Positions 1-6,240 of a DNA stretch of 6,811 nucleotides are shown one piece after another. The DNA comes from Bacillota bacterium. Lineage in GTDB: Bacteria; Bacillota; Desulfitobacteriia; Desulfitobacteriales; Desulfitobacteriaceae. Both the position numbers and the translations under genes were made by a program. The stretch spans positions 1 to 6,811 of the forward strand of contig JAEWCM010000078.1 in assembly GCA_023390635.1 (NCBI GenBank). The letters run 5' to 3'. The notes below the pieces were generated by a model. The model was not told the DNA's origin, ran no database searches, and saw only the letters and a list, made by a program, of their open reading frames with translations. Within the stretch, counting starts at the first letter, position 1; the number at the start of each line of letters is the position of its first letter.

Positions 1-1315
1 GAACGAAGGTTGAGCAATGGCCGCATGCCCCATATCCCCAATCTTTGAAGAAAATGCTGTTGCCGTTTTTTAAACACAGGCCAGGAAGCTTGCCGGTATC
101 GGCGATTGCCTGACTGGGGCAGCGGTCAATGCAAGCCCGGCAGCTTCCGTCAAAGGCATATAAGCAATAGCCGTAAACCTCTGTATAAGGACGTTCTGTT
201 GGAGATAATTTTAAAGTGGTAATGACACTTCCCAACCGGCCAAAAGTCCCCTTTTCCGTGATTAAACCCTGGTGCAGCCCGAATGTCCCTACCCCTGCCG
301 CCAGAGCGATATGGCGCTCAGACCAATAAGGCAAAAACCCGTCCGCACCATAGCGAGGATCAAGGGCGGGTGCAATTGCTGTTCCGCCCCGTTGCTCAAG
401 GAAACGGGTCAGGCCCCGGCGCAAAACATTTAGAAATTTGGAGCCGTTCCATTTGCCTGAGACATACTCAAGGGAGGCGTAGCGGGAATTTTTTTGGTAA
501 GTGGCAAAAATTTCTTCTGAGTAAGGAAGAAAAAAGCTGATCACCGATTCTGCTCCTGGCAGCCACTCCCCAGGCAAGCGGTGGCCCGGCCCCACTACTT
601 CAGGATCCTGGAAGCGTTCAAACAAGGGGTCATGTGCAGAAGCAACGCCGATTACCGGACTGTCCCAGATGGGCGGATTATCACCTTCCGGAAGAATATT
701 GCGAAAATCGGTTTTGATCTGGTGGTTCAAAAATTGAGATATATCTTCTATTGAGAGATCGGGCAAAAGAGTAGGGTCATTATTGGTATGAGGAAAAGGA
801 TCAGGCTGAAAGAATTGAGGGTTAATGTTTTTTCTCTCAGGCCGATGTCTGGTAAGGCATCGCGGATTTGGATGGGGAGAACCCTTAATGATCAGGGGAT
901 GGTCAAAAGGCTTTCTAAAACCGGAAGAGGACTTTTGGGTAAAATCATAGGCCGCCCAGATACAGAGTTGCTCATAACAGCCGTTGAGCAATTCTTCAGC
1001 AAGCCCGGCTGGGGTCTGATTATTTCTGAGATGGGTTGTACCTTCTTTGGGAAAGAGTTCTTCTTCAATAAAGTAATAAACCTCCTGGCGGATGGGAAGG
1101 GCGGCATTGCGCAAACTCACACTCCGGTCTGAAGCTCTGATGGACAGCACCTTTCTTCGGTCCGGCTTATAGCCGTCATAGTTCACCTGCAATACATAGT
1201 CGGTTAAAGCGTCCAGCGCTGAATTCCAGTCCAGAACAGGAGGAAGGGGCTCACTCCATTTAGGAATTTCTTGGGCAGCGGAATGATAGATCAAATCTTT
1301 TACCTGATGGATCAT
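1..1315 (-). CDS. QueG/RdhA-like 4Fe-4S protein (epoxyqueuosine reductase paralog), 3' end outside the window
   Basis: The frame is open for 438 codons from an ATG at 1315-1313 to the window edge, so the C-terminus is missing. An AGGAGG site (1329-1324) lies 8 nt upstream and fixes the start. Residues 218-375 resemble the cobalamin-binding reductase core shared by QueG and reductive dehalogenases: SPVIGVASAHDPLF, a WLPGAESVISFFLPYS strand, and AAGVGTFGLHQGLIT followed by FGRLGSVIT, matching the QueG pattern of a glycine-rich turn before the cofactor loop. A ferredoxin-type motif CRACIDRCP (Cys392, 395, 399) follows, then Cys414 and CGHC (431, 434), probably the start of a second cluster motif. 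There is no Tat or Sec signal, so it should be cytoplasmic and is unlikely to be a respiratory dehalogenase. Residues 1-135 are an N-terminal extension not expected in QueG, joined by a Pro-rich linker (about 136-185). Family membership is fairly sure. The substrate is unknown, and true queuosine function is doubtful because of the divergence. Confidence 0.82.
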   Translation of the reverse strand, partial: MIHQVKDLIYHSAAQEIPKWSEPLPPVLDWNSALDALTDYVLQVNYDGYKPDRRKVLSIRASDRSVSLRNAALPIRQEVYYFIEEELFPKEGTTHLRNNQTPAGLAEELLNGCYEQLCIWAAYDFTQKSSSGFRKPFDHPLIIKGSPHPNPRCLTRHRPERKNINPQFFQPDPFPHTNNDPTLLPDLSIEDISQFLNHQIKTDFRNILPEGDNPPIWDSPVIGVASAHDPLFERFQDPEVVGPGHRLPGEWLPGAESVISFFLPYSEEIFATYQKNSRYASLEYVSGKWNGSKFLNVLRRGLTRFLEQRGGTAIAPALDPRYGADGFLPYWSERHIALAAGVGTFGLHQGLITEKGTFGRLGSVITTLKLSPTERPYTEVYGYCLYAFDGSCRACIDRCPSQAIADTGKLPGLCLKNGNSIFFKDWGYGACGHCSTFV

Positions 1316-1362
1316 ATAGACATCCTCCTCTTTTGGCAGTAAATAACCCGATTTGTCCAAAT

Positions 1363-1418
1363 AAAAAGTTGACTGGACAGCCGTAAGGTCACTTCTAGTT
1401 TCCGGCTTTCCAGTCAAC
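1363..1418 (-). terminator. Terminator-like hairpin in the leader of the QueG-like gene (possible attenuator)
   Basis: On the minus strand, GTTGACTGGAAAGCCG (1418-1403) pairs with CGGCTGTCCAGTCAAC (1383-1368): 15 of 16 positions pair, and the loop is about 19 nt. TTTTT (1367-1363) follows directly. This is the layout of an intrinsic terminator, but it sits between the promoter (1448-1476) and the gene start (1315), not after a gene. A competing short pairing exists: GTCCA in the 3' arm can pair with TGGAC just after the U tract. No ATG lies in the leader before the hairpin, so classical leader-peptide attenuation is not supported. The near-palindrome could instead be a protein-binding DNA site. 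The hairpin is seen directly; its regulatory role is inferred. Confidence 0.6.
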
Positions 1419-1447
1419 TAATATATTTCCTATATGTTTAATTATAT

Positions 1448-1476
1448 ATTATATATATGATGGGGAGTGAATTCAA
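1448..1476 (-). promoter_or_regulatory. SigA-type promoter for the QueG-like gene
   Basis: On the minus strand, -35 TTGAAT (1476-1471) and -10 TATAAT (1453-1448) are separated by 17 nt. Transcription would start near 1441, giving a leader of about 125 nt that contains the hairpin at 1363-1418. The surrounding DNA is AT-rich, which raises the chance of a random TATAAT, but the pairing of both boxes at ideal spacing and in the right place is good support. Confidence 0.6.
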
Positions 1477-1524
1477 GCACCTTTAATATTTTAGATGTTT
1501 TTCCCGCTTAACTCTTTTTTGTTT

Positions 1525-1554
1525 TTGATTTATTATCATGAAGTTTATTATAAT
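1525..1554 (+). promoter_or_regulatory. SigA-type promoter for the DUF4180/DUF2935/GerMN operon
   Basis: -35 TTGATT (1525-1530) and a perfect -10 TATAAT (1549-1554) are 18 nt apart. The predicted transcript start is near 1561, leaving a leader of about 55 nt before the ATG at 1616. It lies about 50 bp from, and is divergent to, the minus-strand promoter at 1448-1476, so the two could share a regulator. Confidence 0.55.
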
Positions 1555-1615
1555 GAACAGCAGGTGAGATACAATAATCATAAAAATGAAAAACAAAAGG
1601 AACAGGAGAATGAAA

Positions 1616-1963
1616 ATGAAATATAAAATTTTAGAAACAGAAAAGGGCAGTATTGCCATAATTGGAGAGCTGGAGCATCCTGTTGAAAATAGCGGTGACT
1701 TTCTGGACCTCTTGTTTTCAGTCAATGCAGATACCCTTGCTTTGGAAAAAGGTGCCTTGAATGAGAAGTTTTTTGATCTGAAGACTGGAGTCGCCGGTGA
1801 ATTTATGCAAAAGGTATTGAATTACCATAAAAGGCTCATTATTATTGGTGATTTTCAAAATGTCCAAAGCAACTCACTAAAAAGTTTAATTTATGAGAGC
1901 AATCATACGGGGAAAATTGTTTTCAGCTCCAATATAGAAGAGGGGATAATGTTATTGAAGTAA
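1616..1963 (+). CDS. DUF4180 family protein, 115 aa
   Basis: This small soluble protein of unknown function resembles the DUF4180 family. It starts with a beta-rich segment (MKYKILETEKGSIAIIGEL). A central part, ADTLALEKGALNEKFFDLKTGVAGEFMQKVLNYHKRLIIIGDF, carries the family's conserved pattern of 'FFDL.TG.AGE..QK..NY...L.I.GDF'. The C-terminus has SLKSLIYESNHTGKIVFSSNIEEGI. There is no signal peptide or membrane span. In-frame ATGs occur at 1586, 1610 and 1616. I choose 1616 because AGGAG (1604-1608) lies 7 nt before it; it is only 1 nt from the 1610 codon, and 1586 lacks a site. It is first in a run of same-strand genes, with an 81-nt gap to the next and no terminator seen in that gap. The molecular role of the family is not known to me; the alternating strand/helix pattern would fit a STAS-like fold, which is a guess. 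Confidence 0.8.
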   Translation: MKYKILETEKGSIAIIGELEHPVENSGDFLDLLFSVNADTLALEKGALNEKFFDLKTGVAGEFMQKVLNYHKRLIIIGDFQNVQSNSLKSLIYESNHTGKIVFSSNIEEGIMLLK

Positions 1964-2044
1964 AGATCCTGATTTTCATTGTTGGATGGCATAAACTCTG
2001 GTGCAATCTAATAGGGTATAACAAAAAAAGCGGGAGGGATATGT

Positions 2045-2980
2045 TTGAATGGAGCATTGCCTTTAGATTATTTTGTTCGTAAATCCCTGGAATTGCACCT
2101 TTTTTTTGGCCGGATTATGAAAGAGCACTCAATATTTCTGGAAGCAGGATTTGTAAGTAAAGATGTGGCTTTTGCACAGCAGGCAGATGCATATAAGTGT
2201 CAATTTACCGAGATATTAAAAGAAGCAGTGATTTTATCCAATGGAGTTATAAGCAGGGAGACGCTGGATTCAGGTGAATATTTCACAGACAAAACGGCAC
2301 GGGCCGAACAGGTAACTCAGGAGCTTTCCGGTATTTGTATTGATATTACCGTTACCACAGAGGCAATGAGATTGAATCCGAGTATGGGAATGAATCCCAT
2401 ACAATTAGAGAGCCGTGTGAGGGCTTTGAATCAAAAAGTAATTAATGCTGTAGGTGATTTGGCCTCATTTAAAAGCAACGTATTGAATGGAATGCTGCAA
2501 TGCAAATTGTTTACCTTTAATTTCCCTTTGTTGATTATCCATATCCGCCGCGAAGCCCTTTTTTACATTCAGGAATTAGAAAAGCTGCAAAGAAATATCG
2601 TGGTTGATCCATTGAAAGAAGTAATAGAAGAGGAACGGTTCTGGAATCGGCAAATGGCCGAACATGCGGAATTTATCAGTCATCTGCTGGATCCCACAGA
2701 ATCTGTGCTCATTCAAACAGCGGATGATTTTGCCGACCAGTTCGACTATTTGGAAAGAGAAGCGCTTAAGGTGAGACCGGAAAAGCAGGCTGTTAACCAA
2801 TTGATATTGGAATCTCTTTCAGCAACGAGGGCGCTTAGGGATTTCAAAGCAACCGGGACGGAAGGCTTATTGGCTTGTAAAATTAAATCCATTATTATCC
2901 CTCTTTTAGCTGATCATGTGCTTAGAGAGGCTAACCATTATTTGCGGGTGGTAAAGCAATCCAGACAGATGCTAATATAA
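2045..2980 (+). CDS. DUF2935 family helical, possibly metal-binding protein, 311 aa
   Basis: The start is TTG at 2045, set by GGGAGGG (2032-2038) 6 nt upstream. The ATG at 2041 is in another frame that stops after 13 codons. The protein is almost wholly helical and appears to contain two related halves. The first has LELHLFFGRIMKEHSIFLEAGF (residues 15-36) and the second ERFWNRQMAEHAEFISHLLDP (197-217), each with an Glu-His pair (E27-H28, E206-H207), as in DUF2935 proteins of Bacillus and Clostridia. Other histidine and acidic positions at helix-like spacing are H166, E170, H213, H291, E295 and H298. This pattern resembles ferritin-like four-helix bundles that bind metal, but metal binding is an inference. 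No signal peptide or membrane span is visible. It lies 81 nt after the DUF4180 gene and 44 nt before the GerMN lipoprotein gene, so co-transcription is likely. Family call is fairly sure; physiological role unknown. Confidence 0.83.
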   Translation: MNGALPLDYFVRKSLELHLFFGRIMKEHSIFLEAGFVSKDVAFAQQADAYKCQFTEILKEAVILSNGVISRETLDSGEYFTDKTARAEQVTQELSGICIDITVTTEAMRLNPSMGMNPIQLESRVRALNQKVINAVGDLASFKSNVLNGMLQCKLFTFNFPLLIIHIRREALFYIQELEKLQRNIVVDPLKEVIEEERFWNRQMAEHAEFISHLLDPTESVLIQTADDFADQFDYLEREALKVRPEKQAVNQLILESLSATRALRDFKATGTEGLLACKIKSIIIPLLADHVLREANHYLRVVKQSRQMLI

Positions 2981-3024
2981 TGGACAAAAAGGGTTATTAT
3001 TAAGTTTTAGTCGGGAGAGAAATC

Positions 3025-3543
3025 GTGAAAAGAATTTTAGTATTATTATCGATCATAATAGTCTTTTCTTTGGTATTATCAGGCTGCTCCGCACAAAATG
3101 CCGGCACAGGGAATGAAGCTCCCGATTCACCAGCTAAGGTATCTCAGGTAAAGATTTATCTGATCGCTCTGGATGACAATGGAAAAAGTGGGGAAAAATT
3201 AGTGACCGGAGACAGTCTGGTGCCGGTAGATCGTAAGATTGAACCTACTCAAGCTCCATTGAAAGCCGCCCTGACTGAACTTTTAGCGCTGAAGGGCAGG
3301 GAATACGAAGAGGGGGGACTGCTCAATCCTTTGTATCTGTCAGATTTAAAAATTGACAGTGTCACGGTAGCAGACGGAAAGGCGACAATTCATCTGAGCG
3401 GCAAACTATCGGTGGCAGGGGATATGGATGGCCCGCGGATAGAGGCTCAAATAAAGGCAACAGCTGAGCAGTTTCCCACGGTGCAAGAGACGGAAATTTT
3501 TATTAATGATAAGAAATTGGAGGAAACACTTTCCCTAAAATAA
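3025..3543 (+). CDS. GerMN-domain lipoprotein (sporulation/germination type), 172 aa
   Basis: The start is GTG at 3025, with GGGAG (3013-3017) 7 nt upstream. Residues 1-21 form a lipoprotein signal peptide: K2-R3, a hydrophobic core (ILVLLSIIIVFSLV) and a lipobox LSGC with the acylated Cys at 21. A low-complexity tether (about 22-38) leads to a domain at about 42-172. It has the GerMN pattern: a first strand VKIYLIALDD, a 'PLKAALTELLAL' helix, YLSDLKIDSVTVADGKATIHLSG, the IEAQIKATAEQFPTVQETEIFIND segment and a final short strand. In Bacillus, GerM has two such domains and acts in sporulation and germination. Here there is one domain on a membrane anchor, which is common in Firmicutes and is not by itself proof of a spore role. 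The product should sit on the outer face of the cytoplasmic membrane. It is the third gene of the putative operon. Confidence 0.87.
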   Translation: MKRILVLLSIIIVFSLVLSGCSAQNAGTGNEAPDSPAKVSQVKIYLIALDDNGKSGEKLVTGDSLVPVDRKIEPTQAPLKAALTELLALKGREYEEGGLLNPLYLSDLKIDSVTVADGKATIHLSGKLSVAGDMDGPRIEAQIKATAEQFPTVQETEIFINDKKLEETLSLK

Positions 3544-3630
3544 GTATCAGGAAAGTTTGTCACCAACGCCCTGGGAATGACGTATTCTGTATTAGACAAG
3601 CCGCACTTTGAACCAGGATGGTGATATTTA

Positions 3631-3723
3631 ATGTCAGAAATATTTATTTCTCTCGGGTATGTCTTGCTGCGCAGTTTGATACTGGCGATTATAGTATTTA
3701 TATTTTCCGTACTGCTGCTTTAA
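3631..3723 (+). CDS. Small membrane peptide, 30 aa
   Basis: A short frame runs from ATG 3631 to TAA 3721. It encodes a peptide starting MSEIFISLGYVLLRSLIL and ending IFSVLLL. About 25 of its 30 residues are hydrophobic, with a single Arg at 14 and Glu at 3, so it would form one membrane span. GGTGA (3620-3624) sits 6 nt before the ATG as a moderate RBS. The frame has a stop at 3622-3624, so no longer version exists. It lies 87 nt after the lipoprotein gene and about 26 nt before the operon's terminator, so it would be transcribed with that operon. I do not recognise a family. It could be a real small membrane protein or a chance hydrophobic frame; its placement and RBS favour the former modestly. 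Confidence 0.42.
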   Translation: MSEIFISLGYVLLRSLILAIIVFIFSVLLL

Positions 3724-3749
3724 GTTGGATTTATATAATCAGGAAGGTG

Positions 3750-3797
3750 AAAATCCCGATGTCCGTACCGTATTAATGTACAGACATCGGGATTTTT
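3750..3797. terminator. Bidirectional rho-independent terminator between convergent genes
   Basis: AAAATCCCGATGTC (3750-3763) pairs perfectly with GACATCGGGATTTT (3783-3796), a 14-bp stem. Past a C/A mismatch, GTAC pairs with GTAC (3765-3768 with 3778-3781), leaving a 9-nt loop. On the plus strand the 3' arm ends in TTTTT (3793-3797) and terminates the DUF4180-to-peptide operon. On the minus strand the arm ends in TTTT, and it lies 26 nt after the MocR gene's stop, so it serves both directions. Confidence 0.9.
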
Positions 3798-3822
3798 GTT
3801 TCGCTTGAAAAGCGGTATATGT

Positions 3823-5157
3823 CTATTGTAACATTTCCTCTTTAATGACTTCTAACACAGTAGCCAGTGATGTAATATCTTCTTCGGGAACGCCGGATAT
3901 ACAGAGCCTAAGGCTTTGCTCTGCAACATCAGTAATATAAAACTGAGCCGAAGGGCAAACACGAATATTATTTTGGGCTAGTTTTTCTATCAACCGATTG
4001 GCTGAAATTCCGGCAGGGAGAGTTAACCAGAGGAAAAGACCTTGTTTCGGAACGTGAAAGGATAAGCCGGCTGGGCACATCTGGGTCAGAATCGCTTTGG
4101 CTTTCAATAATTTACGTTTGTAGCATGCATTGACTTTTTTAATGTGTTGGTCATACATTCCCGATTTTATAAAGAAATTAAGAGCTCCTTGAGTAATGCT
4201 TGATGTGCTTATATCCAACAAATATTTTTGCTTAACGATGGTATCATAGTGGGTATCGGGTATAACCATTGCTCCTAAACGAATTCCCGGGATAAAGGTT
4301 TTGGAGAAACTGCGAATGTAAAAAGTCTGTTGATTTGTATCATAATAATGTAAAGGGAGGTCTCGCCTATCGGTGCCTAAATCGGCCAGATAGTCATCTT
4401 CAATTAATAGAACATGGTAGTGGGCACAAAGGTCCACTATCTTTTTTTTGTCTTTCTCCGCTAGCGAATATCCTGTGGGGTTATGGTGCCTTGGAATGAT
4501 ATAGAATGCCCTAATAGAGTCTTTGTTAAAAATCCTTTCCAGTTCATTAAGATCAATGCCGTGAGCAGTTCTATTAATTCCTGTGCAATCTATATTAAGA
4601 CTTTTGGCCATATCCAGGACTGAATTGTAGGTGGGTGTTTCTAGTAAGAGCTTGTCGCAGGTTCGGTTGGCAAACAAGCCTTTCAAAGCCAAATAAATCC
4701 CTTGTTGTGCTCCGTGGGTAATTAAAATTTGTGAACTTGAAGTATAGACACCATTTTGCGCAAATCTTTCTTTTAGAGTTTCTCTTAGTTCTGGTAAACC
4801 TAGAGGTGTCTCATAGTTAAAAAGCGTTTTTTTATGTTCTTCGATGGCCCGGTTCATTGCATGGGTAAAAGCTCTAAAAGGGATCAGATCCGGGTCTGGC
4901 TTTACCGTTTGGTAATCGATGGTTTTAGGTTGAACAGCCTTTTGCGTATCAGCTCCAACGAAATAGTAGCCCCCTCTTGGTACACAATAAAGGATATGCA
5001 TATCCTCCAATGCCTTATATGCTTTATTAACCGTTATCTTATTCACAGAAAGCTTAAGGGCAACTTCTCTGCAGCCTGGAAGTCTTTGCCCTTTTCTTAT
5101 CTTCCCTTGTTCAATCTCATTCATAATATATGTTTTTACCAGTTCTATTTTAAACAT
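3823..5157 (-). CDS. MocR-type PLP-dependent transcriptional regulator, 444 aa
   Basis: The protein fuses a GntR-family winged helix (about 1-67: MNEIEQGKIRKGQRLPGCREVALKL..NKITVNKAYKALEDMHILYCVPRGGYYF) to a fold-type I aminotransferase-like domain (about 85-444), the layout of MocR/GabR/PdxR regulators. PLP-site residues are visible: THGAQQG (147-153) for the phosphate loop, Tyr177, HHNPTG with Asn226, DDY (Asp254/255, Tyr256), the Schiff-base lysine Lys286 in SFSKTFIPGIRLG, and Arg417 in RLCISG, which would hold an amino acid carboxylate. All key cofactor residues are present, so ligand binding through PLP is likely. Length is normal for the family. The start ATG has AGGAG (5171-5167) 9 nt upstream. 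It is divergent from two acetyltransferase genes, which are its likely targets, and it ends at a shared terminator. It is cytoplasmic. The effector cannot be told from sequence; GABA, other amines or amino acids are options. Confidence 0.92.
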   Translation of the reverse strand: MFKIELVKTYIMNEIEQGKIRKGQRLPGCREVALKLSVNKITVNKAYKALEDMHILYCVPRGGYYFVGADTQKAVQPKTIDYQTVKPDPDLIPFRAFTHAMNRAIEEHKKTLFNYETPLGLPELRETLKERFAQNGVYTSSSQILITHGAQQGIYLALKGLFANRTCDKLLLETPTYNSVLDMAKSLNIDCTGINRTAHGIDLNELERIFNKDSIRAFYIIPRHHNPTGYSLAEKDKKKIVDLCAHYHVLLIEDDYLADLGTDRRDLPLHYYDTNQQTFYIRSFSKTFIPGIRLGAMVIPDTHYDTIVKQKYLLDISTSSITQGALNFFIKSGMYDQHIKKVNACYKRKLLKAKAILTQMCPAGLSFHVPKQGLFLWLTLPAGISANRLIEKLAQNNIRVCPSAQFYITDVAEQSLRLCISGVPEEDITSLATVLEVIKEEMLQ

Positions 5158-5176
5158 GAATTTAGTCTCCTAAAAG

Positions 5177-5205
5177 ATTGTATTTTTATCAACTGGAGTA
5201 GTACA
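5177..5205 (-). promoter_or_regulatory. Possible promoter of the MocR gene (weak)
   Basis: On the minus strand, TGTACT (5205-5200) and TACAAT (5182-5177) are 17 nt apart. The -35 box lies inside the left arm of the inverted repeat at 5199-5230. The weakness is that the predicted start, near 5170, would place the AGGAG site (5171-5167) at the very 5' end of the mRNA. A more upstream promoter in the AT-rich stretch is therefore quite possible. Confidence 0.22.
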
Positions 5206-5230
5206 GAGCTGATATTAAATATTTGTACTA
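5199..5230. promoter_or_regulatory. Inverted repeat TAGTACA-N18-TGTACTA, candidate MocR operator
   Basis: Perfect 7-bp arms lie at 5199-5205 and 5224-5230 in the 187-bp region between the divergent MocR and acetyltransferase genes. Arm centres are 25 bp apart, roughly two helical turns plus a little, a distance a dimeric regulator can span. The right arm overlaps the -35 box of the plus-strand promoter, so binding there would block it or touch the polymerase. MocR proteins often bind paired sites in such divergent regions; that this one binds here is inferred. Confidence 0.4.
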
Positions 5231-5251
5231 TCTATATCTGCATTATATATT
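5223..5251 (+). promoter_or_regulatory. Candidate promoter of the acetyltransferase pair
   Basis: -35 TTGTAC (5223-5228) and -10 TATATT (5246-5251) are 17 nt apart. Transcription would begin near 5258, giving a leader of about 87 nt before ATG 5345. The -35 box overlaps the right arm of the inverted repeat. The AT-rich context makes the -10 call less certain. Confidence 0.45.
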
Positions 5252-5344
5252 AAATTTGAACGTGACACGAATATTTGACTGAGAATTTATGGACTGGTCG
5301 TCTCGACTGGATGAACGGTTTTAGAAAGGAAGATTGAAAATAAG

Positions 5345-6196
5345 ATGATAGAATTAGATATTAAGAATTACAAGAAAGTGATACCGAGCATTCGATTGGC
5401 AGATATCAATACTATGTTTGCTTTGTCCGTTTTGGAAGGAAAAGTTAACGGGAAGGTTTTTACTGACCGAGAAGATTCTCCTCGTTCTTTTTATGTCCAA
5501 CATCCCTATGGAATGGCGTTGCTTTGTGGGGAAACAAGCGAAGAAGATTTTTATGTCCAGTTGGTATCCCATATGCTTAATTTGGAGAATGTCAGGTGTG
5601 AGTTTGAATGGCTGCAGGTATACCCTGCTTCACTATATTCAGAAATAGATATAATTTTAGGAGCAAATTTAATTAAAAAGAACCCTGATGAACCCTATGG
5701 AAAATCAATTTTTCCGGAAGAAGACAAAAAGGTGTTAGAATACCAGAGAATAAACTTTACTTTTAATAAGGAAAAGTATTTAAATTTTAGAAAAAATCTT
5801 GAGAATGAGAAATACAAGATTGTAGCAACGCCAGAAACTGTTTTTCATCAATTGGAGGGGAGTGTCGTGCCAAAGTACTTCTGGAATGACGTCAAAGATT
5901 TTATGAATAATGGAGTAGGTTATACTTTATTATTAGAGAATAATTTTCCGGCATCGACGGCCTTTGCCTCTTTCATAATTGATGATAAGCTCGAAATAGG
6001 TATAGAAACCCATAAAGAAAATCAAGGTTCAGGTTTCGCTTCTTATGTATGTGCCAAATTAATTGACTATTGTATTGCAAATAATTATGAACCTGTTTGG
6101 TCATGCAATTCAGGGAATATAGGATCAAGAAAGCTTGCTTATAAATTAGGGTTTGTGGAATCGAAAAGAGTACCATATTATCGTTTGGCAAAATGA
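5345..6196 (+). CDS. GNAT acetyltransferase, PF12746/ZmaR-like, 283 aa
   Basis: The N-terminal half (about 1-150) is a degenerate GNAT-like region without a clear cofactor motif. The C-terminal half holds the acetyl-CoA site: AFASFIIDDKLEIGIETHKENQGSGFA (206-232), where NQGSGFA is the motif A pyrophosphate loop, then a helix, WSCNSGNIGSRKLAYKLGF (252-270) and the closing strand. This pattern, with EIGIET before the loop and CN..N..S..LA.KLGF after it, is that of the family containing ZmaR, which acetylates the aminopolyol antibiotic zwittermicin A. Most family members have unknown substrates. AAAGGAAG (5325-5332) is 12 nt from the ATG, longer than usual; no better in-frame start exists. It is divergent from the MocR regulator and 44 nt upstream of a second acetyltransferase gene. 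Its DNA is markedly AT-rich compared with the left part of the window. Cytoplasmic enzyme; family call is good, substrate unknown. Confidence 0.85.
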   Translation: MIELDIKNYKKVIPSIRLADINTMFALSVLEGKVNGKVFTDREDSPRSFYVQHPYGMALLCGETSEEDFYVQLVSHMLNLENVRCEFEWLQVYPASLYSEIDIILGANLIKKNPDEPYGKSIFPEEDKKVLEYQRINFTFNKEKYLNFRKNLENEKYKIVATPETVFHQLEGSVVPKYFWNDVKDFMNNGVGYTLLLENNFPASTAFASFIIDDKLEIGIETHKENQGSGFASYVCAKLIDYCIANNYEPVWSCNSGNIGSRKLAYKLGFVESKRVPYYRLAK

Positions 6197-6240
6197 GAAT
6201 TGAAAGTTAAATAAGATATGAGGAATGGAGGGAAGGATTT

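Noticed and set aside
283..1132. Plus-strand frames at 283-540 and 788-1132, and minus-strand frame at 892-1107 in a different register
   Set aside because: They lie within the 438-codon QueG-like gene, have no recognisable domains and no convincing RBS; they are shadows.
1483..1725. Minus-strand 80-aa frame with a hydrophobic, Phe/Ile-rich stretch
   Set aside because: It overlaps the promoter and start of the DUF4180 gene antisense; the hydrophobicity comes from reading A-rich leader and lysine codons in reverse.
1986..2006. TGGC...TGC pattern resembling a sigma-54 promoter before the DUF2935 gene
   Set aside because: The distance between the GG and GC elements is 13 nt instead of the required 10.
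2041..2082. ATG at 2041 as the start of the DUF2935 gene
   Set aside because: This frame stops after 13 codons; the TTG at 2045 has a better RBS distance and opens the long frame.
3577..3624. 15-codon frame (ATG 3577, TGA 3622) just before the membrane peptide
   Set aside because: There is no proper RBS before it and it is too short to judge without comparison.
4834..5253. Plus-strand 139-aa frame opposite the MocR gene
   Set aside because: It is antisense to the winged-helix part of a clear MocR gene and crosses the intergenic promoter region; no family features.
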